A stretch of 64,000 bases of DNA from contig NZ_JARQXA010000002.1 of assembly GCF_029543155.1 (NCBI RefSeq), positions 591,829 through 655,828 on the forward strand, written 5' to 3'. The position numbers and the translations under genes are program-made. The notes beneath the pieces are model-generated. The model searched no databases. It was given only the letters and a program-made list of their open reading frames with translations, and had not been told where the DNA came from. Origin of the DNA: Sphingomonas sp. HITSZ_GF (GTDB lineage: Bacteria; Pseudomonadota; Alphaproteobacteria; Sphingomonadales; Sphingomonadaceae). Of the stretch, positions 24,130 to 32,955 are shown one piece after another. Position 1 is the stretch's first letter. Each line of letters opens with the position of its first letter.

Positions 24130-24768
24130 ATGGCCGACACCAAGGATGCGGGCGCCGAGGCGCCGAAGAAGAAGAAAAAGAACCTGCTGCTGCTCGCCGG
24201 CGTGCCGGTGCTGCTGCTCGGCGGCGGAGGCGGCGCGGCCTTTTACGGCATGCAGGCGGGCTGGTTCAGCGCCGCTGCGCACGCCGAGGAAAAGGATGAG
24301 CCGCATCTCGTGCCCAAGAGCGAAGAGAAGCGCGCGTCCGCCAAGGAAGGCGGCGAGGGCGGCGGCCATGGCGGCGGCGAAGGCGAGGGTGCCGGCGAGG
24401 CACCGGGCCATGGCGGCATGCCGACGCCCAAGGGCGAAGGCGGCGACAAATACGCCTCCACCTATTACCCGATGGACAAGGAGTTCACCTCCAACCTCCA
24501 GGACAGCGTCCATTTCGTCCAGGTCGGCGTCGCCGTCTCGACCCCCTATGACGAGCGCGTCCTCGAGAACATCAAGACCCACGAGATCGCGATTCGCTCG
24601 GCCGTGCTGATGGCGCTGGGCGAGACGACCGAGGACGAAGTCTTCACCGCCGAGGGCAAGCGCCATATCCAGGACCGCCTGGTGAAGGCGATCAACGGCG
24701 TTTTGAAGGAAAAGGAAGGCTTTGGCGGCGTTAGTAACGTCTACTTTACCAATTTCATTGTTCAGTGA
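24130..24768 (+). CDS. fliL: Flagellar basal body-associated protein FliL
   Basis: 212 residues from the second of two adjacent ATGs (24127 and 24130), which is better spaced from the GGAGA. A lysine-rich start (PKKKKKN) precedes one membrane helix (LLLLAGVPVLLLGGGGGAAF). A Gly/Glu/His-rich linker follows, then the conserved periplasmic domain (TYYPMDKEFTSNLQDSVHFV to VYFTNFIVQ). FliL rings the stator and supports motor torque. Position before fliM is conserved. Confidence 0.93.
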   Translation: MADTKDAGAEAPKKKKKNLLLLAGVPVLLLGGGGGAAFYGMQAGWFSAAAHAEEKDEPHLVPKSEEKRASAKEGGEGGGHGGGEGEGAGEAPGHGGMPTPKGEGGDKYASTYYPMDKEFTSNLQDSVHFVQVGVAVSTPYDERVLENIKTHEIAIRSAVLMALGETTEDEVFTAEGKRHIQDRLVKAINGVLKEKEGFGGVSNVYFTNFIVQ

Positions 24769-24774
24769 ACGGGC

Positions 24775-25722
24775 ATGGTTAACAGCCCTTCACTAGACGG
24801 CACGGCCGAACGGCGGGAACGCCCCCGGACCAGCGCGGAGCACGCGCCGGCGCTGGGGACGGTCAACCTCAATCCGTTCGGCGATCTGGTCACGCTGCAG
24901 CACCTCAGTGCGCGGCTCGCCAAGTCGTTGAAGGGCGCGTTCGAATCCCTCCTCCGCAAGGATCTCCGCGCCTGGGCCGAGCCGCTCTCTGTCCAGCGCT
25001 TTGCCGACTACAAGGCGGAGCGCGGCAACGTGCTGTCGGCGTGGCAGCCGCTGGTGATGGGCAGTGCCCGCGCCCGCGCCCAGTTCGTGCTCGATGCCGG
25101 GCTGGTCTTCGAGATGCTCGACGCCTTTTTCGGCGGCGACGGCGAAGCGCCGCAGCCGCTGCCCAATGAATTCACGCCCGCCGCCGAAGCGCTGGTCGGC
25201 CGCCTCGCCCAGTCGGCATCGACGATGCTCGACAAGGCCTGGGAGCCGCTGTCGCGCGTCGCCTTCCGCGCCGAAGCGGCCGTCAATCTCGCCGGCGCGC
25301 CCGATCTCGGCGCCGACGATCCGGTGGTCGTCACCCGCTTCGGCATCGCCGCGGGCGAGGGAAAGCCGCACTTCTTCGACATTCTCTATCCCGTCGCCGC
25401 TTTGAAGCCGCACGGCGCTGCGCTGATGGTCAAGGTCCATGGCCCCAAGGAAGAGGCCGAACCCGAATGGCGATCGGGTCTCACCCGCGCCGTGATGTCG
25501 GTGACCTTGCCCGTGCGCTCGGTGCTCGCCGAGCCGACGCTGCCGCTCGGCCGCCTGCTCGAGCTCAAGGAAGGCGACATCATTCCGATCGATTTCGGTC
25601 CCGAGGTTCCGGTGATGGTGGCCAGGCGCCGCCTCGGCACCGGCCTTGTCGGCACTGCCAACGGCCGCGCCGCGGTCCGTCTCACCCAGCTCGAACAGCT
25701 TAACGCAGAGGACTTCCAATGA
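24775..25722 (+). CDS. fliM: Flagellar motor switch protein FliM (no EIDALL motif)
   Basis: 315 residues. The middle CheC-like domain (QFVLDAGLVFEMLDAFFGGD, then TPAAEALVGRLAQSASTMLD) and the C-terminal SpoA domain (LGRLLELKEGDIIPIDFGPE) support FliM. The N-terminal 40 residues do not contain the E-I-D-A-L-L motif that binds phosphorylated CheY in most FliM proteins. FliM sits between FliG and FliN in the C ring. It overlaps fliN by 4 bp. Confidence 0.9.
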   Translation: MVNSPSLDGTAERRERPRTSAEHAPALGTVNLNPFGDLVTLQHLSARLAKSLKGAFESLLRKDLRAWAEPLSVQRFADYKAERGNVLSAWQPLVMGSARARAQFVLDAGLVFEMLDAFFGGDGEAPQPLPNEFTPAAEALVGRLAQSASTMLDKAWEPLSRVAFRAEAAVNLAGAPDLGADDPVVVTRFGIAAGEGKPHFFDILYPVAALKPHGAALMVKVHGPKEEAEPEWRSGLTRAVMSVTLPVRSVLAEPTLPLGRLLELKEGDIIPIDFGPEVPVMVARRRLGTGLVGTANGRAAVRLTQLEQLNAEDFQ

Positions 25723-26015
25723 ACGACATGACGGCCTCCTTCCAGGTCGACACTGCCGTCGCCGCCAATTTCCGGCTGCTGCAGGACGTCGACGTCAAGC
25801 TGACCGTCGAGATCGGTTCGACCCGGCTCACGCTGCGCGAGCTGCTCGCGCTCGGCGAGGAAAGCGTGATCGAGCTCGACCGCGATGCCAATGAGTTGCT
25901 CGACGTGTTCGTCAACGGCACGCTGATCGGTCGCGGCGAAGTCGTCACCGTCGGCGAGAAGTTCGGCGTGCGGATGACCGAGCTGGTCAGCCCGGACAAG
26001 CGCGCGGGCCGCTGA
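25719..26015 (+). CDS. fliN: Flagellar motor switch protein FliN
   Basis: 98 residues, a single SpoA domain: LLQDVDVKLTVEIGSTRLTL, then ELLDVFVNGTLIGRGEVVTV and GEKFGVRMTELV. FliN forms the base of the C ring and aids docking of the FliH-FliI complex. ATGA overlap with fliM. Confidence 0.97.
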   Translation: MNDMTASFQVDTAVAANFRLLQDVDVKLTVEIGSTRLTLRELLALGEESVIELDRDANELLDVFVNGTLIGRGEVVTVGEKFGVRMTELVSPDKRAGR

Positions 26016-26018
26016 TTC

Positions 26019-26297
26019 ATGACCTGGTACATCATCAAGCTGATCGTGCTGCTGCCGCTCGTCTGCGGCCTGCTGATCGGCTGCCTCTATGCCTGGCGCA
26101 AGCTCGAGGCGCGCCTGCCCAAGAACCAGCAGACCCGCATGGTGCAGCTCAAGGAGACGATGATGCTCTCGCCGGGCCTGCGCCTCGCCGTCATCGAATT
26201 CGAAGGCCAGAAGCTGCTCGTCTCGGTGAGCCGCAGCGGCGTCACCCTGGTCGACAAGCAGGGCCAAGCCCAGGCCCGGGGACAGGGGCTCTCGTGA
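26019..26297 (+). CDS. fliO: Flagellar biosynthesis protein FliO
   Basis: 92 residues: an N-terminal membrane helix (IIKLIVLLPLVCGLLIGCLY) and a short cytoplasmic domain with ETMMLSPGLRLAVIEFEGQK then LLVSVSRSGVTLV, as in FliO. FliO assists assembly of the FliP ring in the export gate. It directly precedes fliP with overlapping stop and start. Confidence 0.9.
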   Translation: MTWYIIKLIVLLPLVCGLLIGCLYAWRKLEARLPKNQQTRMVQLKETMMLSPGLRLAVIEFEGQKLLVSVSRSGVTLVDKQGQAQARGQGLS

Positions 26298-27124
26298 TGC
26301 GCGCGATCGTTCCGGCGCCGCGCACGGTCGGGGGCCGCGCCGCGGTCTTCATCGGGTTGCTGGCCTTCCTCGTCCTCTTCGCCTTCCCGGCCTTCGCCCA
26401 GGGCGCCGCGCCCGCGGTGCCGACTCCGGTGGCGACGCCCGGCATGGGCGATGCGGTGGACCGCGCGCTCGGGGATCTCGGCGGCGGCAATGCGCCGCTC
26501 AGCCTGTCGCTCCAGGTCCTCATCATCATGGGCCTGCTCTCGGTTCTGCCGGGCATCCTGCTGATGATGACCAGCTTCACGCGGATCATCATCGTGCTCG
26601 CGCTGCTCCGCCAGGCTTTGGGCCTCCAGCAGACCCCGCCCAACCAGGTTCTGATCGGCCTGGCGCTGTTCCTCAGCTTCTTCGTGATGGCGCCGACGCT
26701 CACCACGATGAACACCACTGCGATCCAGCCCTATTCGGCCGGCAAGATCGGTGCGAGCGAGATGATCGCCAAGTCGGGCGAGGCGCTGCACGGCTTCATG
26801 ATCAAGCAGACCCGCACCAAGGACGTCACCATGTTCGCCGGGCTCGCCAAGAGCGGGCCCTATGCCAAGCCGGCCGACGTGCCCTTTTCGGTGCTGCTCC
26901 CGGCCTTCGTCACCAGCGAGCTCAAGACCGCCTTCCAGATCGGCTTCCTGATCTTCCTGCCCTTCATCGTCATCGATCTCGTCGTCGCCACCGTATTGAT
27001 GGCGCTCGGCATGATGATGATGTCGCCGACGATCATCTCGCTGCCCTTCAAGCTGCTGCTCTTCGTCCTGGTCGATGGCTGGGCGCTGACCATGGGTTCG
27101 CTTGCCTCCAGCTTCGTGAGTTAG
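26297..27124 (+). CDS. fliP: Flagellar type III export gate protein FliP
   Basis: 275 residues from the ATG at 26297 (a GTG at 26294 is also in frame). A cleavable signal peptide is likely (VFIGLLAFLVLFAFPAFAQG). The hallmark FliP segments follow: LLSVLPGILLMMTSFTRIII, GLQQTPPNQVLIGLALFLSF, PFSVLLPAFVTSELKTAFQI and LLLFVLVDGWALTMGSLASSF. Five FliP subunits form the core of the export channel with FliQ and FliR. Confidence 0.97.
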   Translation: MRAIVPAPRTVGGRAAVFIGLLAFLVLFAFPAFAQGAAPAVPTPVATPGMGDAVDRALGDLGGGNAPLSLSLQVLIIMGLLSVLPGILLMMTSFTRIIIVLALLRQALGLQQTPPNQVLIGLALFLSFFVMAPTLTTMNTTAIQPYSAGKIGASEMIAKSGEALHGFMIKQTRTKDVTMFAGLAKSGPYAKPADVPFSVLLPAFVTSELKTAFQIGFLIFLPFIVIDLVVATVLMALGMMMMSPTIISLPFKLLLFVLVDGWALTMGSLASSFVS

Positions 27125-27128
27125 CGCG

Positions 27129-27398
27129 ATGGACGCCGAATATTTCCTCACCGTCGGCCGCGAGGCGATGTGGGTGCTGGCGCTTGCCGCCACGCCGATC
27201 CTGGTGCCGGCGCTGCTGGCCGGCCTCGTCCTGGGCATGGTCCAGGCGGCGACGTCGATCCAGGAGCAGACGCTCACCTTCGTGCCCAAGCTGATCGTGG
27301 TCGGCATCAGCCTGATCATCTTCGGCTCGATGATCCTCGGGCTGCTCGGCGATTTCACGGTGAGCATCTTCGAGCGCATTCCGGATCTGGTGAAGTAA
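27129..27398 (+). CDS. fliQ: Flagellar type III export gate protein FliQ
   Basis: 89 residues, two membrane helices. LVPALLAGLVLGMVQAATSI then QEQTLTFVPKLIVVGISLII is the conserved FliQ core. FliQ packs around the FliP-FliR channel. It lies 4 bp after fliP. Confidence 0.97.
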   Translation: MDAEYFLTVGREAMWVLALAATPILVPALLAGLVLGMVQAATSIQEQTLTFVPKLIVVGISLIIFGSMILGLLGDFTVSIFERIPDLVK

Positions 27399-27405
27399 CG
27401 CCGCC

Positions 27406-28179
27406 ATGCTGATGGGCTTCGGCCTCTCGATCGAGCCGCAGCTCTGGGCGCTCCTGTTCGCGATGGTGCGGGTGGGCGCGGCGTTCATCGCGGCGCCGGT
27501 GTTCAGCAACATGGCGATCCCGCTGCCGGCGCGGATCGCGCTCACCGGCGCGATCGGCGTGCTGGTGCTCAACGTGGCGCACATCACGCCGCCCGAGCAG
27601 ATCTTCTCGCTCACCACTTTCCTCGCCGTCGCCGCCGAGGCGCTGACCGGGCTCGCCATGGGCTTCGTGCTCCAGGTCGCCTTTGCCGCGCCGATGGTGG
27701 CGAGCGAAGTCATCTCGATGTCGATGGGCCTGGGCTTCGCCAACACGGTCGATCCCACCGTTGGCCATCCCACGCCGGCGATCGGCACCTTCCTGTCGCT
27801 GATGCTCACGCTGCTCTTCCTCGCGGTCGACGGGCATCTCGTCCTCGTCGACCTGGTGGTGCGCAGCTATGCCGTCATGCCCCCCGGCGCGTGGATCGCG
27901 CCCGAGCGGCTGCTCGGCATCGCGATGTTCGGCGGCTATACCTTCCTCGCCGGGCTGCTGCTGTCGCTGCCGATCGGCTTCCTGCTGCTCTGCCTCAACC
28001 TGATCGTCGGCATGCTCAGCCGCGCCGCCCCGGCGCTCAACCTGTTCGCGGTGGGCCTGCCCGCCAGCCTGCTCTTCGGCGTCGTCGCGATGCTGCTCGC
28101 GCTGCCCGCCATGGGGGATTATCTCGTCGTCATCGTCCGTGAAGCGCTCACGATGATGCCCCAGCTGGTGCTCGGCTGA
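27406..28179 (+). CDS. fliR: Flagellar type III export gate protein FliR
   Basis: 257 residues with about six membrane helices. MVRVGAAFIAAPVFSNMAIP near the N-terminus and the middle EALTGLAMGFVLQVAFAAPM then ASEVISMSMGLGFANTVDP are FliR hallmarks. One FliR completes the FliP ring. The stop overlaps the flhB start by one base. Confidence 0.96.
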   Translation: MLMGFGLSIEPQLWALLFAMVRVGAAFIAAPVFSNMAIPLPARIALTGAIGVLVLNVAHITPPEQIFSLTTFLAVAAEALTGLAMGFVLQVAFAAPMVASEVISMSMGLGFANTVDPTVGHPTPAIGTFLSLMLTLLFLAVDGHLVLVDLVVRSYAVMPPGAWIAPERLLGIAMFGGYTFLAGLLLSLPIGFLLLCLNLIVGMLSRAAPALNLFAVGLPASLLFGVVAMLLALPAMGDYLVVIVREALTMMPQLVLG

Positions 28180-29315
28180 TGTCGGAGTCCGCTGGCGAAA
28201 AGACAGAAGCCCCAACAGCCAAGCGCAAGCGCAAGGCCGCCGACGAAGGCCAAATATTAAGCTCCAAGGATTTCGGCACGGCGCTGGTGGTGCTGCTCGG
28301 CTGCGCTTGGATGGCGATGCTCGGCCCCTCGCTGGTGCGCGCCTGCAAGGAAGTGATGGTCGGCAGCTTCACCTTCGGCGTCGCCGATGTCGAGGATTTC
28401 GAGCCCTGGCGCCCGATCGCCGAAGCGGGCTGGAAGCTTGCGCTGCCGATCGGCGGCCTGCTGATCCTCGCGGTGATCGGCGCGATCCTCAGCCATGCCG
28501 GGCTCGCCGGCATCCGCTGGAACGCCAAGCTGTTCGCGCCCAAGGCGTCGCGGATCAACCCGGCCTCGGGCCTCTCGCGGATGTTCGGCCCCAATGGCTG
28601 GATCGAATTGGGCAAGGGTCTGCTCAAGGTGGTGCTGCTCGGCAGCATCGGCACCTGGCTGCTCTGGTCGATGACCCAGCGCTCGCTTGGGCTGGTCGAG
28701 GCCGATCTGCACGGCGCGATCGGCGCGATGGGCAACGACTTCATCCATCTGCTCTTCGTCATGGCGGGCGGGCTGCTGCTGATCGCCGGCATCGACCTGC
28801 CGATCCAGATCATCCGGCACATGAGCCGGCTGCGCATGTCGAAGCAGGAAGTGAAGGACGAGCACAAGGAGGCCGAGGGTTCGCCCGAGGCCAAGGCCGC
28901 CCAGCGCCAGCGCCAGCGCCAGATCCTCAAGGGTGGCTTCCGCAAGGCGGTCGCCACCGCGAACGTGGTCATCACCAACCCGACCCACTTCGCCGTCGCG
29001 CTGCGCTACGAGCAGGGCAGGGACCAGGTGCCGGTGGTGGTGGCCAAGGGCCGCGGCGCCACGGCGCTCGCCATTCGCGAGCTGGCCGGCGAGCTCGATG
29101 TGCCGATCCTCGAATATCCGCAGCTCGCCCGTGCGGTCTATTACACCAGCAAGGAAAACCAGGAGATCCGCGACGATCTCTACATGGCCGTCGCCACCGT
29201 GCTCGCCTTCGTCTTCCAGCTCAGCAAGCGGGCGAATGCGGTGATGCCGGCGATCACCGTCCCCGAAACCGCACTTTTCGACGAGCACGGCCGCAAACAG
29301 GCGCGCCCGCACTAA
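28179..29315 (+). CDS. flhB: Flagellar export switch protein FlhB
   Basis: 378 residues. The N-terminal half has four membrane helices, and the cytoplasmic half holds the autocleavage motif NPTH (N267-H270). Cleavage there changes export specificity from rod/hook to filament proteins when FliK signals hook completion. The N-terminus (EKTEAPTAKRKRKAADEGQI) is also typical of FlhB. Directly after fliR. Confidence 0.97.
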   Translation: MSESAGEKTEAPTAKRKRKAADEGQILSSKDFGTALVVLLGCAWMAMLGPSLVRACKEVMVGSFTFGVADVEDFEPWRPIAEAGWKLALPIGGLLILAVIGAILSHAGLAGIRWNAKLFAPKASRINPASGLSRMFGPNGWIELGKGLLKVVLLGSIGTWLLWSMTQRSLGLVEADLHGAIGAMGNDFIHLLFVMAGGLLLIAGIDLPIQIIRHMSRLRMSKQEVKDEHKEAEGSPEAKAAQRQRQRQILKGGFRKAVATANVVITNPTHFAVALRYEQGRDQVPVVVAKGRGATALAIRELAGELDVPILEYPQLARAVYYTSKENQEIRDDLYMAVATVLAFVFQLSKRANAVMPAITVPETALFDEHGRKQARPH

Positions 29316-29363
29316 AAATCCCGCGGCGACGGCCGTTTACCGGAGAGAGCAGGGGGAACGAAG

Positions 29364-30773
29364 ATGGCTGTCGAATCGATCGCAAAGACGCTGGGAACCG
29401 GATCGGGGATCGACACCACCGCGCTGGTCGAATCGCTCGTCGAGAACGCCTTCGCCAACAAGAATCACCTGATCGAGACGCAGAGCGACACGCTCACGAC
29501 GCAGATCTCCACGGTCAGCACGCTCAAGAGCAACATCAGCGATTTCGCCTCGGCGCTCGCCTCGCTCACCAGCTCGGGCTCGCTCGCCACCCAGCCGACC
29601 AGCTCGAACACCGGCATCCTCACCGTCACTCGCCTGCCCGGCGCCGATCTCGCCGGCCTCAACGCGACGATGGAAGTGCGCCAGCTCGCCCAGGGCCAGG
29701 TCACCAGCTCGCCGGCGTTCAGCGGCGGCAGCAGCACCGTGATCGGCACCGGCAAGCTCACCCTCACCTTCGGCACCGCGACGGTGGCGGACGGCGTGAT
29801 GAGCGATTTCACCGCGGGCCCGGCCACGCCAATCACCATCGATATCACGTCGTCGAACAACACGCTCAAGGGCATTGCCGACGCGATCAATGCGAAGAAG
29901 ACCGGCCTCACCGCCTCGATCCTGAGCGACAGCAACGGTGCGCGCCTGGTGCTCAAGAGCGCCACCGGCGCATCGCAGGCCTTCACGCTCAGCGGCACCG
30001 GCGATCTCGCCCAGCTCGATGTCGGCAAGAACATCACCAGCTCGACGATCAATTCGACGGCGCAGGATGCGCTGGTTGCGCTCGACGGCGTCGAGGCCAA
30101 ATATCCGACCAACAGCATCTCGGGCATGATCTCGGGTGCCCGCATCGATCTGGTCGCGGCGTCGGTCGGCACCAAGGTCTCGATCGGTGCCAGCTCGCCG
30201 ACCACGTCGATCAGCGATGCGGTCACCAATTTCGTCGCTACCTACAATGAAGTGTTCAAGGCGGCCCAGGCGGCGATCGATCCGATCACCGGCCCGCTGC
30301 GCAGCGATCCGGCCGCCAAGGATCTGGTGCGCCAGCTCAAGAGCCTGACGCTGACCGAGCTGGTGCCGGGCGCATCGACCGACGTGCCGTCCAAGCTCGC
30401 CGATATCGGCGTGAAGACCAATCGCGACGGCACGCTCGGCATCGACACGAGCCGCCTTGCCAGCGTGCTCGCCACCTATCCCAACGATGTCGAGAAGATC
30501 TTCGCGGGCAGCGCCGGGCTGTCCAAGGCGCTGTCGACCATCGCCACCAACGCGGCGAGCACCAAGGTCGGGCTCGGCGCCAGCGCCGACAAATATACCA
30601 AGGCGCAGACCAAGCTCGAGGAGCAGAAGGACAAGGTCCTCACCGACACCGAGGCCTTGCGCGCGCGGATGACGCAGCAGTTTGCGGCGATGGATTCGAA
30701 AGTCGCGGCGTACAAGTCGACCCAGAGCTTCCTCACGCAGCAAATCGCTGCCTGGAACGCGCAGGGCAATTGA
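29364..30773 (+). CDS. fliD: Flagellar filament cap protein FliD (hook-associated protein 2)
   Basis: 469 residues. The N-terminal domain (GTGSGIDTTALVESLVENAF, then LSTVSTLKSN-type helix) and C-terminal domain (YTKAQTKLEEQKDKVLTDTE, then MTQQFAAMDSKVAAYKSTQS) are FliD ends. A beta-rich middle with ADAINAKKTGLTASILSDSN is typical. FliD caps the filament and folds flagellin as it emerges. A GGAGAGAGCAGGGGG stretch precedes the start. fliS follows with a 1-bp overlap. Confidence 0.95.
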   Translation: MAVESIAKTLGTGSGIDTTALVESLVENAFANKNHLIETQSDTLTTQISTVSTLKSNISDFASALASLTSSGSLATQPTSSNTGILTVTRLPGADLAGLNATMEVRQLAQGQVTSSPAFSGGSSTVIGTGKLTLTFGTATVADGVMSDFTAGPATPITIDITSSNNTLKGIADAINAKKTGLTASILSDSNGARLVLKSATGASQAFTLSGTGDLAQLDVGKNITSSTINSTAQDALVALDGVEAKYPTNSISGMISGARIDLVAASVGTKVSIGASSPTTSISDAVTNFVATYNEVFKAAQAAIDPITGPLRSDPAAKDLVRQLKSLTLTELVPGASTDVPSKLADIGVKTNRDGTLGIDTSRLASVLATYPNDVEKIFAGSAGLSKALSTIATNAASTKVGLGASADKYTKAQTKLEEQKDKVLTDTEALRARMTQQFAAMDSKVAAYKSTQSFLTQQIAAWNAQGN

Positions 30774-31171
30774 TGCGCTACGCTTCGGCCCTGGCCGCCA
30801 ATCCCGCCGCCACCTACCGCCAGATCGATCTTGTCGGCCGCGGCGCCGGCGGCGATCCGCATGCGCTGGTCGGCCTGCTCTACGAGGAGGGCATCGCCGC
30901 GCTGCGCACCGCTGCCTGGGCCGCCGAACGCGGCAACTACGCGGTCAAGGGCGAGCGCGTCGCCCGCGCCACCGCAGTGCTGTTCGCGCTCGAGGCCGGG
31001 CTCGATTTCGACAAGGGCGGCCAGGTCGCCAAGACGCTGGGCACCTTCTATTACGGGCTGCGCGGCGACATTCTCCAGGCGGCCACGGGCATCGACCCCG
31101 CGCCGTTCCGCGACGCCGCCAACAGCCTCGAAGAGATCGCCAAGGCCTGGAGCAGCCTCAAGGCCGGCTAG
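30773..31171 (+). CDS. fliS: Flagellin export chaperone FliS
   Basis: 132 residues from the ATG overlapping the fliD stop. DPHALVGLLYEEGIAALRTA then NYAVKGERVARATAVLFALE and LGTFYYGLRGDILQAA align with the FliS four-helix fold, although the usual tyrosine-rich N-terminal motif is reduced. FliS keeps flagellin unfolded before export. Last gene of the fli operon, convergent with the next gene. Confidence 0.87.
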   Translation: MRYASALAANPAATYRQIDLVGRGAGGDPHALVGLLYEEGIAALRTAAWAAERGNYAVKGERVARATAVLFALEAGLDFDKGGQVAKTLGTFYYGLRGDILQAATGIDPAPFRDAANSLEEIAKAWSSLKAG

Positions 31172-31180
31172 GCCCCCGCT

Positions 31181-32260
31181 TCAAGCCCAGCGCTCGAGTA
31201 CGTCCGCCACGCTTTCCTCCGTCGCCGGCACCGCCATCGCCGGCGTCGTCGAGAAGCGCGGCGCCGGCATTGGCTGCATGACGCCGCCCGGCGCATCGAA
31301 GGTGGCGCGCGCGCGGTTGTGCGGATGGAGCGGCGCCTCGGTGAGCGAGAGTACCGGCGTCACACAGGCCTCGCCGCTTTCGAACAAAGCCGCCCATTCG
31401 TCGCGCCCGCGCGTCGCGAAGCCTGCCGCCAGCGCCTCGCCCAGCGCCGGCCAGCAGGCGCGGTCATAGGGGTCGAACCGGTCCGCCGGCAGCCCGAGCC
31501 CGCCGCACAGCGCGCGGAACGCCTGCGGCTCGAGCGCGCCCACCGCAACATGCCGGCCATCGGCGCAGGCATAGCAGCGATAATAGGGCGCGCCGCCGTC
31601 GATCATGTTCGCCGCCCGGGCATCGGCCCAGCGCCCGGCGCCGTGCAGCGCGTAATAGAGCGTCATCATCGACGCCGCGCCGTCGAGCTGCGCCGCCTCG
31701 ATCACCTGCCCGCGCCCGGTGGCCTGGGCGGCGAGGATCGCCGAGACCAGGCCCAGCGCCAGATAGAGCGCGCCGCCGGCATATTCGCCGATCAGGTTGA
31801 GCGGCGGCACCGGCGCGGGCGCCGGCCCGATCGCATGGAGCGCGCCGGACAGGGCGAGATGGTTGATGTCGTTGCCGGGCGTGCCGGCGAGCGGCCCTTC
31901 GCGCCCCCAGCCGCTGGTGCGGGCATAGACCAGCCGCGGATTGAGCGCGAGGCAGCGCGCCGGATCGAGCCCGACCTGCTCGGCCACGCCCGGCCGATAG
32001 CCTTCGATCACGCCGTCGGCCTGGGCGATCAGCGCCAGCGCCTGCTCGCGCCCTGCCGCCTGGGCGAGGTCGAGCGCCACTTGCGAGCGCCCGCGATAGA
32101 GGCTGGCGGCGACCCCGGCGCCCTCCTGCCGCGGCCGCAGGATCCGCACCACGTCGCAGCCGAGATCGGCGAGCAGCATCCCGGCAAAGGTCACCGTGCC
32201 CGGGCTGTCGAACTCGACGATGCGCAGGCCCGCCAGGGGTCCGTGCGTTGTTGCAACCAT
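31181..32260 (-). CDS. CaiB/BaiF CoA-transferase family protein, alpha-methylacyl-CoA racemase-like
   Basis: 359 residues from the ATG giving MVATTHGPLAGLRIVEFDSP, which has a GGGGGAG site 4 bp upstream. A GTG 12 bp earlier is less likely. The class III CoA-transferase fold is clear: FAGMLLADLGCDVVRILRP, YRGRSQVALDLAQ, GWGREGPLAGTPGNDINHLA, and the catalytic aspartate region EAAQLDGAASMMTL. The H-N-D-I-N-H-like segment and length favour alpha-methylacyl-CoA racemase, which epimerises 2-methyl-branched acyl-CoAs. Substrate unknown. Convergent with fliS, 9 bp apart. Confidence 0.85.
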   Translation of the reverse strand: MVATTHGPLAGLRIVEFDSPGTVTFAGMLLADLGCDVVRILRPRQEGAGVAASLYRGRSQVALDLAQAAGREQALALIAQADGVIEGYRPGVAEQVGLDPARCLALNPRLVYARTSGWGREGPLAGTPGNDINHLALSGALHAIGPAPAPVPPLNLIGEYAGGALYLALGLVSAILAAQATGRGQVIEAAQLDGAASMMTLYYALHGAGRWADARAANMIDGGAPYYRCYACADGRHVAVGALEPQAFRALCGGLGLPADRFDPYDRACWPALGEALAAGFATRGRDEWAALFESGEACVTPVLSLTEAPLHPHNRARATFDAPGGVMQPMPAPRFSTTPAMAVPATEESVADVLERWA

Positions 32261-32358
32261 AAGCTCCCCCACGGGCGATTCAGGCCCTCAATAGCCGCTC
32301 GCCGCCGCCCAGGTCCACGGACTGGCGCCGCGCCGGGCTTTGGGCTAGCGCAGGGTGC

Positions 32359-32895
32359 ATGACGGCACCTCATATCGTCGCGATCGGCGGCACCCTGCGC
32401 GCTGAATCGGCTACCGGACGCCTGCTTGCGGCGACGCTGGAAATGGCGGAGGCGCGCGGCGCCCGCACCACCTTGCTCACCGGCGATGCGATCGCCTTTC
32501 CGCACTACGAGCCCGGCAATGTCGAGGGCAACCCGGCGGTGATGCGCTATCTCGAGGCGCTGCGTTCGGCCGATGCGGTGATCGTCGGCTCGCCCGGCTA
32601 TCACGGCACGCTTTCCGGCCTGGTCAAGACCGCGCTCGACTATGTCGAGGCGATGAGCAAGGACGAGCGCCCCTATTTCGACGGGCTTCCGGTGGGCCTG
32701 ATCGCCACCGCGGCGGGCTGGCAGGCGGCGGTCTCCACGCTCCAGGCGCTGCGCACGATCACCCATGCCCTGCGCGGCTGGCCCACGCCGATGGGGCTGG
32801 CGATCAACACGATCGAGCCGGGCGATCCGATCGCCAAGTGCAACGGCCCGATGGCGCTGATGGTCGGCCAGATATTCAACTTCCTGGAACGCTGA
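32359..32895 (+). CDS. NADPH-dependent FMN reductase family protein
   Basis: 178 residues, flavodoxin-like fold. IVAIGGTLRAESATGRLL is the phosphate-binding region and ADAVIVGSPGYHGTLSGLVK then TALDYVE the FMN-binding loop of SsuE/chromate-reductase-type enzymes. It reduces FMN or other acceptors with NAD(P)H. It could in principle supply reduced flavin to RutA (41198), but the genes are 9 kb apart. Confidence 0.85.
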   Translation: MTAPHIVAIGGTLRAESATGRLLAATLEMAEARGARTTLLTGDAIAFPHYEPGNVEGNPAVMRYLEALRSADAVIVGSPGYHGTLSGLVKTALDYVEAMSKDERPYFDGLPVGLIATAAGWQAAVSTLQALRTITHALRGWPTPMGLAINTIEPGDPIAKCNGPMALMVGQIFNFLER

Positions 32896-32955
32896 TCCAA
32901 AGCTGGTTGCGCGCCGCTTAACTGTTTCGTGATTGTTGCTGGCTAGAATGCTGGC

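Noticed and set aside
20431..24666. A 1411-codon open frame antisense to fliH-fliL
   Set aside because: It is antisense to six well-supported flagellar genes, has low-complexity Arg/Gly/His composition and matches no family. Long antisense frames are common in high-GC DNA.
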